Positions 1-11,804 of a DNA stretch of 64,000 bases are shown here, in pieces; within the stretch, counting starts at the first letter, position 1; each line of letters opens with the position of its first letter. A model generated the notes under the pieces. It made no database searches and had not been told where the DNA came from. It saw nothing but the letters and a program-made list of their open reading frames with translations. The stretch spans positions 29,922,940-29,986,939 of the forward strand of contig CM075940.1 of assembly GCA_038030265.1 (NCBI GenBank), written 5' to 3'. The DNA is from Corythucha ciliata. Its lineage: Eukaryota > Arthropoda > Insecta > Hemiptera > Tingidae. The translations under genes were made by a program, and so were the position numbers.

Positions 1-3000
1 GTTTGTGAACTGCCGCAGCGCCGCCGCATCTTGGCTTCGCCACTACTGGGTCTTAAAGGTCAAAGGTCCATCGAACTAGTAGCGTAATTTTACTTTCATG
101 GTCCTGTTGAGAACATCAGAAAGAATGATATTATCTATAGAAATTAAATATTCGAGTCCGTGTTGACATTTTCGAGTTAGTAAGACCTCTGAATATCCCT
201 AAGGCGACTCGCTTCCAACCTGAGTTGATTTCAAACTCCGTTTTCGCTTATAACAAGGCTGTAATAAATACCTACGACAACGTAGCACTATCGCGTTTAA
301 ATTAATTATCCCTATACTACTATTACACTGAAAATGATACGTAATTAATTATGGTTGGCTTTCCTTCCTTGTTACTAACCTCTTGCCTTCATCACCCCCT
401 CATATAAATTAATAATATTTCCAAGCCACAACTGATCTTATTTACCGACATAAAACGAGAGGAAGTTTTATTACCCCTTTAATCAGCTTTTATATGCCAG
501 GATGGATCAACACAAACGAGCTAAATAAGTCGACAATAGAATTACGAGGCTCACGTCTGCGCTTGTTAGTAATTGTTATCCCCTTTGATTTCACGGCATT
601 TCCTCCAATCGAGTTATTAAGCCGGTAAATTATGACGCCTAATAATTTATTGGCGCATTTCCCACTTTTTTTTTTTTTTAAATCAAATTCCCCCTCTGTC
701 CGCCGCACCAACCCTACCATCTTATACGCTTTTGAGAAAATAGCTGAAGATCTCGTTTGCAAACCTCATCGGACATGCGAGATAATGACTTAATTTTGGT
801 TTGGTCGACCCAAGTTTGGCCCCGATGAGTTTCCCAACTTTATTAGAAGCACACGTACGGTAAGGAAACCTTTTAGGGTTGAAACAAGAAGAGACGAGAA
901 TGGTAGTTTGACCCACTTTATGTACAGAATTAACTAATAGCGTACTGCCATTGTCAAGTACCAGTGTATGTGTGATAGGGGAAGTGTATTCCGGTGATGT
1001 GGGTTGGTGGGCTGAGGGGGGGGGGATCTCAAAGTAAAACCCAACTGTTTGAATTCGCAATGTTGTTAAATATTGTAGCAAACTGTGGAAAAATGTAACG
1101 CCTGGGGGTTGTAACATTTAAATATGCGGCTTTTAAACCAAAGTGGGCTGAGTTTTTGAAGAACAAATGACCGTTTTATTCAGCCCTGATGTCTGGCCGC
1201 TACAGCTCTCACTTTCAATCACGACAAGTCATAAAAAAAACAAAAAAAAAAACTTATTGACAAAATTGGACCTAGGGGTCCCAGTTTTGAGGAGCCAATT
1301 ATTGTAAGCTCAAAAACTCGATCATTTTTGTTGGCTAACAACTCAAAGATAGACGAGCCTCTTGCGTGAGGCCCTTTAATCAATTATGCAGCTTGTCAAA
1401 CAAGAGCAGCATTGCGATAAGCTGGGGGTTTACTACCACTCACTACCGTACCTGATCGGCAATTTCACAGCCCGTTCGCATAGGTGGATCTAAGGGGGTG
1501 GAGGGGGGCAGCAGAATTACCCCCTCCCCCTACCTGGAGCTGGCTAAATCGCTTTTAAAATAGGGGTGGGGTGTGGCGGGGTGTACTGGGGGGGGGAGAG
1601 GTCCCAGATCCTCCCTTACCCGCTCGTAATTATTTATTGGTTCCTTTTATCGTAAGAACCTTTCTTGCTTCCTTTAATTCCCATGAGCAAACAAATCGTA
1701 CAAGTTTAACTATTTCCGTTCGAAGACAACGGGTTCCAACTATAAGCTTTTTATCTCGACGATGAATTGTAAACATTAGCTTTATTAAACGAATATACCC
1801 CGCAGCAGGCGCACCAAATACATAAATAAAGTTTTATCCTCAACATTTATTTTTAGTGGTAACGCACACAATGGTTGTACCGAAGCGTCCTAAACATATT
1901 TGACCATCTTCTATTTCAACTAACAGAGGTAGGGTGAGGGGGTCGTATAGCATGACATTTTGAGAGAGAAAATTAATTTTTCATCGACGCACTGTATACG
2001 AGCCACCACAACACAACGAGCCTCATTGAGTACACCTTCAACTTAGGTCACTAGCAAGTTTTGCGGAATAGCCCCAGTTTGACAATGATGTTAATTATTT
2101 TAAAACTCGTTGAGAAGTCGTTATCTCGCTGCCTTTTACGTCTTGGTTTAATTTAATTCAACAGTTGGAAAAGAGAATTATAAGTGAGTTTGTCATTCCC
2201 TTATATATGCAGATGAAAACTGAATAGGACAAGTCACCGTAAGCCACTTTCACGAAATCGGACCTAGTTTTCTTTTCTTTCGGGATTATATTAGCAATAT
2301 CTTCAAAAATTATTCTTAAAAGAGGTTCAACTTCATCAAAATGAAAGGGCGAACGATTTTTAATTTTGAAAAGTGGATTCAAAGATATAGAAATTGAACA
2401 GATTGGGGTGGGTGGGGCATATTTAATCATACTTAGGTTCCTCCTCCCTTAATAAAGTCCTATTGGCACACAACACGTAAGTAAAATCGATACGACCGGC
2501 ATCGAACATTTTTAGCCGTTTTTTTTTTGTTTTTTTTCACGTCATCTTTATACCATGACAAGATGTTCCTCAGACCATTATACTGATTACTTCGTATAGC
2601 TGCCCGGTCACTACTTCTGTTCCCTCTGAAACAGATAATGTTTGCTTTTTCATGACTGGTGATTTTCATTCCTCTCAAGTATTGATGAATTTAGTGAATT
2701 GGTTCACCTTGCCCTGCCATGTTTTCCAGGCTACATTCACCAGCCCGGTATGTTATGTATTAATGAATGTTGAGATGAAGAGAAGAGGTAGGATCAGAGA
2801 GCTTATGCTTGTTACTTTGCATAAATTATCCGGTGCAACGAAATCACTTCACGATATTAAATCGCAAACTTCCTCGGCCACATGTAGCCGGCTTCTGAGT
2901 CTGAAGCCTTGATCTAATTTGTTTAGAATGTCTTCCAGAACTATTTTCAAACCGTGCAAGCTCGACCTCAGTGAAACGTTTGCGACACTGTCAGGAGCGT

Positions 3001-3576
3001 AGCCCATTGGCTTATAGAAATCATATACGAATATTATACAGGGTCGTTGATAAGTACAGATGGGGTGAGTGTTACGGGTTGCAAAAAGAATCAAGCTGAG
3101 CGGCATGTTCTAGAGAATTTTTTTTCAAACGATAAATAAAAATACCGATTGGCTAAAAAATAAATTTTCAATTCAAGTTGGTAATTTAACGCCGAAAAAA
3201 CTATTTATTGTGGTAGAGGCAGGTTTCTGTTGAGATGAATCAAGAAAAACTCAAACTCTAAACATCCGTCCCTGCTCCCCCTTCCAGCAAATTCTTCAAG
3301 TTACGATTTGCAAGTGGAGTCTCCTTTTTTTTTTTTTTTTTGTCGTCGGAAACCAAAAGAGAATGAATATTACTTTTCTCCTTCATACCGCGGCTCCTTT
3401 ATTACGTACGCTACGCGCTACATTCGCTTTTTATTTAAAATATTCTATAACCGTACTGAAGTCGTGAGTTTTATTATAACAACGGCCTTACGAATTTTAA
3501 TGAGTTTGAGCACACACGTAGCGACTCTTGGGATGTAGAATTGTTCAATCCAAAGCGTTTAATTAAGTATACTTTC
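1..3576. other. intron 4 sequence, no gene seen
   Basis: Open frames here are short, overlap on both strands and lack recognisable domains. The stretch holds an 11-base G run (about 1015-1025), G/C-rich patches near 1490-1620, and a 17-base T run at 3325-3341. The string gtggatctaaggggg near 1483 recalls the ends of hAT-like non-autonomous elements. Nothing firmer can be said. Confidence 0.5.
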
Positions 3577-3648
3577 TGTAGGAAATGCTTAAAGCGAGCG
3601 ATTGAAAAACTGTCTATTTATTTTTTTTTAACAATAAATTCAAACTCA
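3577..3648 (-). repeat. remnant of the gypsy 3' LTR (its terminal part)
   Basis: This stretch matches 7699-7759 over roughly 60-70 bases with small gaps (tgtaggaa, tgaaaaactgtctattta, aattcaaactca). It is the last part of the LTR on the minus strand. Beyond 3648 the match stops and non-LTR coding sequence starts. Confidence 0.6.
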
Positions 3649-5930
3649 AGTGAGCAGACAACAAGGAAAGGCGAGGTACTAGCCCAATTTTATTGAGGAG
3701 CTTGAAGTCGCTCTTCTTAACACCGGAGATCCAACTCGACTAGGCGAAGCAAATGGTACTTTTAGCGCACCTGTCTGTCTCGTCGCCGGGTCGTTGGCAA
3801 GTACTTTCGGCCTCAAGTAGCGACCACTTCCCAATCACAGTTGCGGAGGGGTTGGGACAAAAATACGACTATACGCCAGCCACGAAATGGAACACGAATA
3901 AATCAGATTATGGGAGTAATAGAGCAATGCTTTTCGCATCCCCTCCCCCCCCACCTATGACAGGTGAACCAGCTACTGACCTATCAGCGCTGGTGGAGTG
4001 TGTTGATGAGGCCGAGTTGGCTGCCATCCCGAAGACACGACCTAGAAAAGGAAAGCGTAGGGTTCCATGGTGGAATATTAAATGCACGGAAGTGAAAAAA
4101 TACAGGGAGAAAGCGCTTAAGGAATTCCTGAAGCGTCCATCGCCGGAAAACCTTAAAAAGTATCGAATGTGTTGTTCGAGGCAGAGAGCCGTGCTTACTA
4201 GCGAAAATAAAAAGTCTATGGTGCTAGTGAGGTGTGGAGAAGACTACGAAGTTTCACAGGCCGAGTGCCAACTCTTGAGATGACAGTCCTCATCATTGAT
4301 GGAGCAACGATCAACGATCCAAAAGAGGTTGTTGAGAGATTGGCCGACCAGTATGAGGGCGCCTCAAGTGATTCCGCCTTCCATGTTAACACCCAGTGGG
4401 ATGAGGGCTGTACAGAGTCAACAGAGATAGACGCCAGCAATGAGCCGTATAATGATGACATTACTTTCAGAGAATTAAATAATGCGCTAGTGCACCAAAA
4501 GGACACAGCGCCGGGAGAGGACGGTATCTCCTACTCCATGCTGAGTAACCTCCCTCAAGAAGGGAAGCAGGCGCTTCTATCCGTTATGAACACCATCTGG
4601 CATGAGGGAGTGATCCCCAAGCCATGAACGGAGTCACTGACTATCCCAGTTCTGAAGCCTAAGAAAGACGCAGTTGACCCATCGAGCAATAGGCCTATCA
4701 CCTTGACTAGTTGCGTCAGCAAAGTCGCGGCCTGCTTAATCAATCACAAGCCGGGTTCAGAAAAAGGTACTCCTGCATAGATCAACTTGTAATGCTAGAG
4801 AACGTGGTCCTTGATGGCTTCCTCAATCGCGAGCACACTGTCGCGATATTTTTGGACTTGACCCGAGCCTTTGATACGGTCTGGAGACGGGGCATCATAC
4901 AGCGGTTGACTGTATGGGAAATCGGAGGAAGAATGTTGGTCTTCACTGAGAGCTTCCTTCGGCAAAGAACGATCAAAGTTAAACTTGGTAATATTGTGTC
5001 ATCTCCTTGATTTCAAAAAAGTGGTGTCCCTCAGGGCTCCGTCCTGAGCGTACTTCTGTTCATAGTCGCTATAGAGGGTCTGATGCTGGGGGGAATGCCT
5101 GAGGGGTTAACCCTGTCAGACTACGTTGACGACGTCGCCCTGTATATGGTGCACCGAGATATGACTGTTATCGAGCGGACCTTGCAGGAAGCGGTTGACA
5201 GGGTCGGTCAGAACACGAAGAGTCTCGGATTCGAGTTCTCTGAAGGGGTGTGTTAAACATCCTCAAAGTCATGGTTGGAATGACTTAGGGCGCCCACACA
5301 CCGCTAACATTTTATACCAGCATTGTAAGATCCAAACTGGATTATGGCAGCGTGGTTTATAGTTCAGCGAGAAAGTCGAGGCTAAAAAAAACTTGAAGGA
5401 GTACAGAGGGCGGGTATCCTGGCAGTAGTTGGTGCTTTCAGGACGAGCTCGTCCAGGGGTCTAAACGCTCTCGTGGAGTTGCTCCCACTCCGTGATAGGC
5501 GAAACCAAATGGTCCTCTCGTACTTGAATCGAATTCGGTGCCACAATGATCACTTCCTTCAGTCCGTCAAATGAAAGGGAGTACAGTATCGGAGCGGCGG
5601 AACTTGTGCAAGAAATGAGCCTCCCAGAAATAGAGATGGTACCACTGAGACAGCCAGAGATGCCTCCATGGCTCTGGAAAATAAATGTTGATTTATCCCA
5701 ATTTATGACGAGGACATTACAGAATGCTCCGAACAAAGCACGCTTCCTGGATTTGCTAGAGCAATATCCGGAAGCAGAAGTAGTGTAGACCTATGGAGTC
5801 GAGCAGCGAGTTTGAAGACAGACTAAAACTTCCAACACTGACTTCAACGAATAACGCTGAGCTCATAGCTATCCTGAGAGCATCTTTTGCATTCGCAAAA
5901 TATTCGAGGAAACTGTGTTAAAAATTCAGC
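3649..5930 (+). pseudogene. non-LTR retrotransposon remnant: endonuclease end, reverse transcriptase, RNase H start
   Basis: Domains in order: C-terminal endonuclease (LLNTGDPTRLGEANGTFSAP near 3710; SSSDHFPI near 3815), linker (RRVPWWNIKC), RT fingers (KDTAPGEDGISYSMLSNL near 4500), QAGFRKRYSCIDQLVMLE (4750), FLDLTRAFDTVW (4850), GVPQGSVLS (5022), SDYVDDVALY (5118), VRSKLDYGSVVYSSA (5325), and an RNase H segment with TNNAELIAILRA (5850). Stops and frameshifts occur near 4255, 4626 and 5008, and segments are missing after about 4735 and 5260. The trailing RNase H suggests an I-type rather than a classic jockey element; R1 or related clades are possible. It lacks its 5' end, lies inside the gypsy element in the opposite direction, and is dead. 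Confidence 0.85.
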
Positions 5931-6933
5931 TGTTATCTGCAGCAGGTCTCCGTCTGCCATACTGGCTGTGACGAATACCTTCACTCGTAATCCGGTAGTT
6001 ACTGAAATCTTGGACTTGGAGATCTCCCTCCGCCAAGAGGGAAAACAAATGGCGCTTGTATTTGCCCCCAGTGGCAGTGGTATCAAGGGCAGTGTCCCAA
6101 GCGGAACGATTAGCAACGATCGCGATCAGTGACCAGACTGAATCCTCATGTATCTCCTCCTGATTTCTCCTGTACACTTCGAGTCCGGTATCCATACTTT
6201 ATCACCGGGTTTGAGCTCGGAGAGAGCTTTCGGTCGAAATATTCCTTCATTTTTTGGCGAGCTTGGGCCTCCGCTTCATGAACACCTCCAGGTAGTCCAG
6301 TTTTCTCGGTTGGAACTCTAGACCTTATCGTCCTCCTCATAAGAAGTTCTGAAGGTGAAAATCCATTTTTCAGAAGGCTTGTTCTGTATCACATAATATC
6401 TTTACATTAGACAAAATATTTTTAGCTGTGCGAACTCCTGACTCGGCAAGCCCGTTTGAAGAAGGGTAGAGGGGACTGCTGGTCACTAGTTCGATTCCCC
6501 AATCGGCAGCAAATGTTCTAAACACTTCGCTTGTAAATTGGGGCCCGTTTGTCACTCCGTAATTGATGAGGGATTCCGAACTGAGAAAAAAGTGTTTTAA
6601 GACGGGTAATAACTGCCGATGATAAGGCGGTTTTCATTAAGTAATAATCGAGGTATCTGGAAAAATAGTCCTGAGTAACGAGGACATTTTTCCCGTTAAA
6701 CGTAAGTAAATCACATCCGAGTAAGGACCATGGAAGACTGGGAAAGTCATTTGGGATGAGAGGCTCAGATGGTATTTTTCTTGATTTCACGCAAACATCG
6801 CCGTTGTAGAATTTTTTTTTTCTATGTCGCTTGTTATATTTGGCCACCAAACCGTGTCTTTAGCTAATCCAGAACATTTGTTGACACCCAGACCATCATG
6901 AAGCTTGTCGAGAATGATAGAGCGCATTTTATT
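5926..6933 (-). pseudogene. gypsy integrase remnant
   Basis: From right to left on the minus strand: the zinc-binding N-terminal region (RSIILDKLHDGLG, then DTVWWPNITSDIEKK; one of the paired His residues is missing), the catalytic core with first Asp in LLGCDLL, the second Asp in a QLRSD string that runs into NGPQFTSEVF after a one-base shift, and the Glu in SSNGLAESGV. The C-terminal part includes ATGGKYKRHLFSLL. At least three frameshifts break it. The family inserts element cDNA into host DNA. The segment follows gag directly, with protease, reverse transcriptase and RNase H absent. Confidence 0.85.
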
Positions 6934-6944
6934 TCGGTATGACA

Positions 6945-7663
6945 CATGAGGGCTTTACACTCATCACGCCGATGTCCAGGGTTAGCCACAAAACCAACAC
7001 TGTTTCAGGGATTTAAATCGTTTTTTGTTTTTTATTTTGGGAGTACCGCTGAATTTTATCAATTCCCATTATTGATCAACAATTCCCTCTTCAGCCTGAC
7101 GGGTTCGAATAATAGCTTTTTTGAGTGTAAGTTCTGGGTCATTTTGAAGGGATTCGGACAGCTTAGAGTCCAAAATACCGATCACCAGTCTATCAGTTAA
7201 AACGCCATAATTGCATACGTTTTAATTAAGCTTTGAAGGACCATAATGAATTTTTCTATGGGTTCCCCCTGCATTTGAACTCTCTTATTGAAACGAGCTC
7301 GTTCAAAAATTACGTTTCTTCTTTTGGAAAAATACTTATTAAATCGGTCACGAACAATAAAATAGTTTTCAGAATCTTCTTGGCTCAAACGAAAAGACTC
7401 CAAAATAATTTCTGCTCTCTCCCCCATCACCACTAATCTGGGATTCTTCCGGTTGAAATACCAGCCCAGATGTGTACGCGGTGACGATCGAATCTCTTGA
7501 TCCAGATATCCCAGTCTCGTCCATGAAACGAAAAAAACTTCGGATGGCGGTCAGTTAAGAGTTGGAAGGGTTCGCTGGACAGTCACGTTTTGACGAAGAG
7601 CTGCTTGGGAACTCTTTTTCATCGAGACCTGGCTCTTTCTGTCTCCTCGTTTTAGGACTCCAT
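6945..7663 (-). pseudogene. gypsy gag remnant with broken zinc knuckle
   Basis: The clearest block (7433-7197) reads MGERAEIILESFRLSQED, then ERARFNKRVQMQGEPIEKF, typical of Ty3/gypsy capsid (retrotrans_gag). A one-base shift near 7205 carries the frame on through a TDRLVIGILD-type segment, with an in-frame stop after a VDQ string. At about 7000-6970 a CCHC zinc knuckle (CWFCG...NPGHRRDEC) is present but interrupted by one extra base. An ATG at 7663 is followed within four codons by a stop. Multiple frameshifts and stops show it is not expressed as a full protein. It normally binds element RNA and forms virus-like particles. Confidence 0.8.
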
Positions 7664-7683
7664 CGTCTTTATCGTTTACTTTT

Positions 7684-7698
7684 AAGCACCTGGCACCA
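7684..7698 (-). other. primer-binding site of the gypsy element
   Basis: On the minus strand TGGTGCCAGGTGCTT directly abuts the LTR end (...CCTACA). It starts with TGG, complementary to the CCA end of a tRNA. The priming tRNA cannot be named from sequence alone. Confidence 0.6.
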
Positions 7699-7759
7699 TG
7701 TAGGAAGTGCTGTCTGAAAAAACTGTCTATTTATTTTTTATCCAATTAATTCAAACTCA
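7699..7759 (-). repeat. gypsy 5' LTR, inner part
   Basis: This copy of the LTR terminus sits beside the primer-binding site. The LTR must extend further right (U3 and R), but with the other copy truncated its outer end cannot be fixed; it is probably within a few hundred bases. Confidence 0.55.
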
Positions 7760-10554
7760 TTTTTAACAAAACATATGAGGCCTGTTAGCCTCATGCAACA
7801 CGTTCTGCACTACTTTTTATGGTATGCTTTGTTCGAAAAGGTGTTGTTAATTATTTTATATATTTGAATTATATTTAATCTAAAGCCACGTTTAATTTAA
7901 AACAAAATATGACTACCATTTTTTTCTGAGATGAGTTTTACAGATTGCCTCATAATAACTTTTTAAATAGAAGTTAGACCAAGTCAGTGAAGTTGGGTGG
8001 TGGTGGGGTGGGGGTATTCCAACGTTTTCGAGCTGAAAAACTTTAGGCCCAAAGGCCCAATACCTTTTCAATTTCAATAAACTCAGTGTTCTTCGCAGCT
8101 CATAAATTTGCTCAATGTATGAAAGTGCTGAAAAAAAAAACATGTGCGTTTTGAGGAATGAACACGTTTCGTAGGGGAGTGAGGAGGAAGGGCGTCAAAG
8201 TTTTTTCCGAAAAAAGTGTATAAACGAAAAATTATCAAGGGGAAACTGTTGTAAATTCTCGGGATTTATGTTCCTCGAAACTCAATGCTCCGACGGAGAG
8301 GGCCTTACGATGAAGAGTCGAAAGGGGGGGGGGGATCTTGAAAGATAGGAAAAGAAAGAAGAAAACTTTTTTTCCGGAAGTTTCCAGGAAACAAATAAAT
8401 TCAGGCTGCTAACCTGAATCCTTGCTCTGGTTGTTTCATTTCACGGAATGATTATTTCAATTCCCTAAACTGTGCGCTCTGAAGACCGTCGAGTTGTCTG
8501 AGTGTCAGACGACATTGACAGATTCAAGTTTCATAAAGAACGACAAAGCTCGGGTTCGGTGCAATTTCTCGTTTCAAGTTTCATATGGAAAGATGTATGT
8601 GCTGAGCTGGTCAGAGGGGTCGTATCGTCACCAAAAATAAAAAATAAAACACTTAAGAACCCGCCGACACGCAGAATCGACGCCTGCCCCCCCCCCCCAA
8701 CAAAGCGCTGGTGGGGATGTTCTGCGGGCAGGATCGCTGACGCTTCTTTTTCGTTGGTCAAAATTCATCGCGTGCCACAACCAAACTCAGTATGGGTCAT
8801 CCCTTGGATCCTACAGACAGAAAATCAGTAGGGATGACCTGTATACCGTCAGTGAGACTGCCCCCCGGTGCCTGTTCTGCTGCAGATAAAAATATTTCCC
8901 TATCGGAATCACAATTTTTCAATATTTTTTTATATAAAAAAACTGCTCATGGAATCCGGTGGAGACACGTGCCGTATCTAAGGCTTTCCTCTCATTTATG
9001 CACAAGACTATAACTCCGTCAAACCCGCAAACCTCGTATTTGCAGAGTAGTATGTGAGAAATCATCTTTTGAAACAAAGAAGGTCGACAAAAAAAAGTCT
9101 AAGCTCATCGTTTTTATGAAACGTGGCTAGATATCTGCCTCATTTTTTGACAAGTGGGGGGGTTTTTTTTTTTCTTAGTGTAGTCTTTGTTTTCTCTCCC
9201 TCTCCATAGAAAGCAGACAGGGTGTTTCATGTATGTATCCTTGAGCATAATTTTCCATGTACAAGCCGAGGGAAAATACCCAAAAAGAAGGACAAGAAGG
9301 AGGGGGGGGGGAAGGAAAGCTGCCAGCAATGAATGACGAACCACAAAAGACGCTGTGTGGGCCGTGCCTTTTGCGTTCCCCCACCTCGGTGGGTTTTGTT
9401 TTTCTTTATGTTTAAGCAATGATTCAGAATACAAAACAGGGGGGATGCATAATAAAAAGTAACCGCCTTTTCGACTACCTCTTCACATGAACAGCAACAA
9501 AAAAAAAAAAAAATGTCTTTCCGATGCTTCCTTGAGAGGAACAGAATTCCTCTGAAGATGACATGAGGACATAATTCTTGATGACATAAAAGGAGGCCAT
9601 CGATTTGTTTAAAGTGGCATAAGTTTGAAAAAGGAAAAGGTTGGTAGAATCATCAAGTGTTACGAGCTATAAATCGGTAGGATAATTCCTTTATGAAATC
9701 CTAATAGCTCTTTTCTTTATAGCATCGCGTATGCCACGACTCCACTTGTGAAACCCCTGGCCAAAATCGATCGATTTGTTGTGCACTGGATGAAAGGCTG
9801 AACCTTCACGAACTGTTAGAGCTGTTGATAATTTAAAGGCATTCTCTCCCCTTCTACAGTGTTGTTCCTGTCCAATTGTTTTCAGTTAAAAACTGTCTGG
9901 GTCATTCCTTTACGTAGGCTCTCATTGAAAAAAATTAAAGGCATTGGGCATTTTTTACGGAGTTATTCCTTTTCTTTTTTGGTCGAATTTTATTTAATTC
10001 CCTTTTTCTTTTATTCAAATACTCCTCTTTGTACTGGAAAGCTGTTCTTTGACTCTCACGACAAGGTGCGAATAGCTCAGCATGGAGTCCATCAATACGG
10101 ATGAGCATTATGCCACTAAGCAAATATGAACTGGAAATCGACAAACTTCACTAAGAGCCTGAATTTACTGTATAAAACCTGTTTGTTTTGCCCCAAAGCC
10201 CAACTTTAACGCTGCAAAATAAAAAGGACGTTTATCTGAACTCTGAAGAAACTCAGAATTCAACAAGAACTGTTAAGTGCCGCCACCCACCAACCCACCA
10301 GCATCTTTTTCATAAAAAGATGGCCTTCATCACCCTCTGAAAGTTTTATATTTCCGATATAACACACGATGAGAAAAAAAAAAATATGGCACAATTGAAC
10401 AACAAATCCGGGCGTACTTTATTCATCTCCTCGGTTTAATTGATTCCCTTTTTACCCGAAAATTTGATTACACGACAATAATTCATTCTAATTGTAAGAC
10501 GAAAACATCATAATTACAATGATTATTCAACGACAATAACTTGAATTAACATAC
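7760..10554. other. intron 4 sequence right of the gypsy element, no gene seen
   Basis: This includes the rest of the gypsy LTR on its left, then unassigned AT-rich DNA with homopolymer runs (G near 8327 and 9301, C near 8690, A near 9500). Exon 5 of the receptor was looked for (ADEGFD on the minus strand) and not found. Confidence 0.5.
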
Positions 10555-10664
10555 CTGTTATACATGAGGACGTCTGGCTTCCATATCCTGTGTGGTGGTA
10601 TTCGGAGGTCTTTCACTCCCCCAAATTCACTCGCATTCCACCTCAGGTTGACATCATTCCATTC
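10555..10664 (-). CDS. nAChRalpha7: nAChR exon 4 (110 bp): binding loops D and A
   Basis: The 110-bp exon starts after ATTTCAG and ends at AACAG|GTATGT in phase 2. It encodes EWNDVNLRWNASEFGG, then GVKDLRIPPHRIWKPDVLMYN and the first two bases of a Ser or Arg codon. The Trp of EWND is the loop D aromatic residue on the complementary face; the Tyr of VLMYN is the loop A tyrosine on the principal face of the agonist site. NAS is a conserved glycosylation sequon. The next exon should begin ADEGFD...; it is not found between 10554 and 1, so intron 4 is longer than 10.5 kb. Confidence 0.95.
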
Positions 10665-11470
10665 CTGAAATTCGATAGAGCCCACTCAAGACAAACAGCT
10701 CGACAAGTATAACAAAAAGAACACATCGGAAGGAGCAAGCTTTGCGAGGCGTTTATTTTTCTTCATCTTGAATTCCTTTTGGAACGACCCTCTGCTTTTT
10801 GAGTTGTAGAGCTAGTAAAATATTCCTTTTCACTCCGACCGAACGATCTGAGGTTCCTCATAACAAAATTTAAACAGCGGACAAAGGATCATGTTCGTTC
10901 GAAAAATGACAGTTTTTTTTTTTTAACCTGCGGAGTACTTTTATCATCCAGTCTTATTGAACTTTTTTTCACGGAAAGATAGTCGTTAATGTCAAACAAT
11001 TGTGATGGTGGTCGCAGGGGGCGTGGGGTTGTGATTGGAATGACTTCAAAGACAAGAAAGTCAAACTGGCATAGCGTCGATAACATTCTACGAGAGACAC
11101 CATTGTCAGCATTACCCCCCCCCCCCCGAAAGCTCGGCATTTTTGAGGCTAATATGTTGTCCCTCCGCGCACTGGACTCATTCCAAACAAGGGAATGAAA
11201 CTATTAACATGCGTAGCAAAGTGGAGTCAACAATGGCACGTAACTGTGATTACAGGCGTGTGGTATGTCGATGCAGCAAAGGCGGTAAGGGCAAAGGCTA
11301 TTTCGTCCACTTACCGATGTTCGTAAAATATTAATAAAAATTTACATACTTGGTGAATACACTAAAATGAATTTGATTCCAGTGAATGACGCGTGATGTT
11401 TTTGAGATGAGTGTACTTTCTAGCTTAAGACAGTGCTTAAAGGTTAGCTAGGTTTCAATTGTAAACGCGC
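10665..11470. other. intron 3, part next to exon 4, no gene seen
   Basis: Unassigned sequence with a 13-base C run at 11115-11127 and short runs of T. No coding or RNA signature seen. Confidence 0.5.
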
Positions 11471-11804
11471 TTAAAAACTTTAGGTAATTAATTAATTTTT
11501 TTGAGTAATACATTCTTTAGTATTTATTATGCCGACTAGTTTCGGGGCAATGCACATCATTATCAAGACATCCGCAGGCCGAAACAAATTTCTCTGTCAC
11601 AGTTGAGTGGAGAAACAAGTTTCCTTGATGCCTGTCTGTCAGCAGGATTGGTGGAATTTTTGTGTGATTGACATGTGACAGAGAGATTTGTTTCGGCCTG
11701 CGGATGCCTTGATAATGGGGTGCATTGCCCTTAAACTAGTCGGCATAATAAATAATAAAGAATGTATAACTCAAAAAATTAATTAATTACATAAAGTTAT
11801 TTAA
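11471..11804. mobile_element. foldback element made of two inverted Penelope-like terminal repeats with hammerhead-type cores
   Basis: Arms 11471-11603 and 11674-11804 are inverted copies of about 130 bp separated by 70 bp. Each arm, read outward from the centre, contains a hammerhead-ribozyme-like order: stem I strand (GATGCC in the right arm), a decayed CTGATGA core (TTGATAA), a GC hairpin ending in CCC, then GAAAC (TAAAC in the right arm), TAGTC and GGCAT, where GGCAT can pair back with ATGCC. The cleavage triplet would be GTC. This layout and the trailing AT-rich AATAAATAATAAAG are, as I recall, typical of Penelope-like retroelement terminal repeats. Core changes (C3 to T, G8 to A) suggest it no longer cleaves. 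No reverse transcriptase is attached. Confidence 0.65.

Larger units (their letters stand above)
3577..7759 (-). mobile_element. degenerate Ty3/gypsy-type LTR retrotransposon with a nested non-LTR element
   Basis: Two direct repeats beginning tgtaggaa and containing ctgtctatttattttt and aattcaaactca occur at 3577-3648 and 7699-7759. On the minus strand both end in ...TTCCTACA, as LTRs do. Immediately inside the right copy (7698-7684, minus strand) is TGGTGCCAGGTGCTT, a good primer-binding site. Gag (6945-7663) and integrase (5926-6933) remnants follow in the correct order on the minus strand. The element lacks protease, reverse transcriptase and RNase H, and its left LTR is cut at about 3649, where a plus-strand non-LTR element begins. 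Outer limits of the right LTR beyond 7759 are not determined. The element is dead and lies in intron 4 in the sense orientation of the receptor gene. Confidence 0.75.

Noticed and set aside
10318..10345. GDEG-like string near exon 4 considered as exon 5
   Set aside because: The frame does not fit the phase-2 end of exon 4 and the ADEGFD motif is not reproduced.
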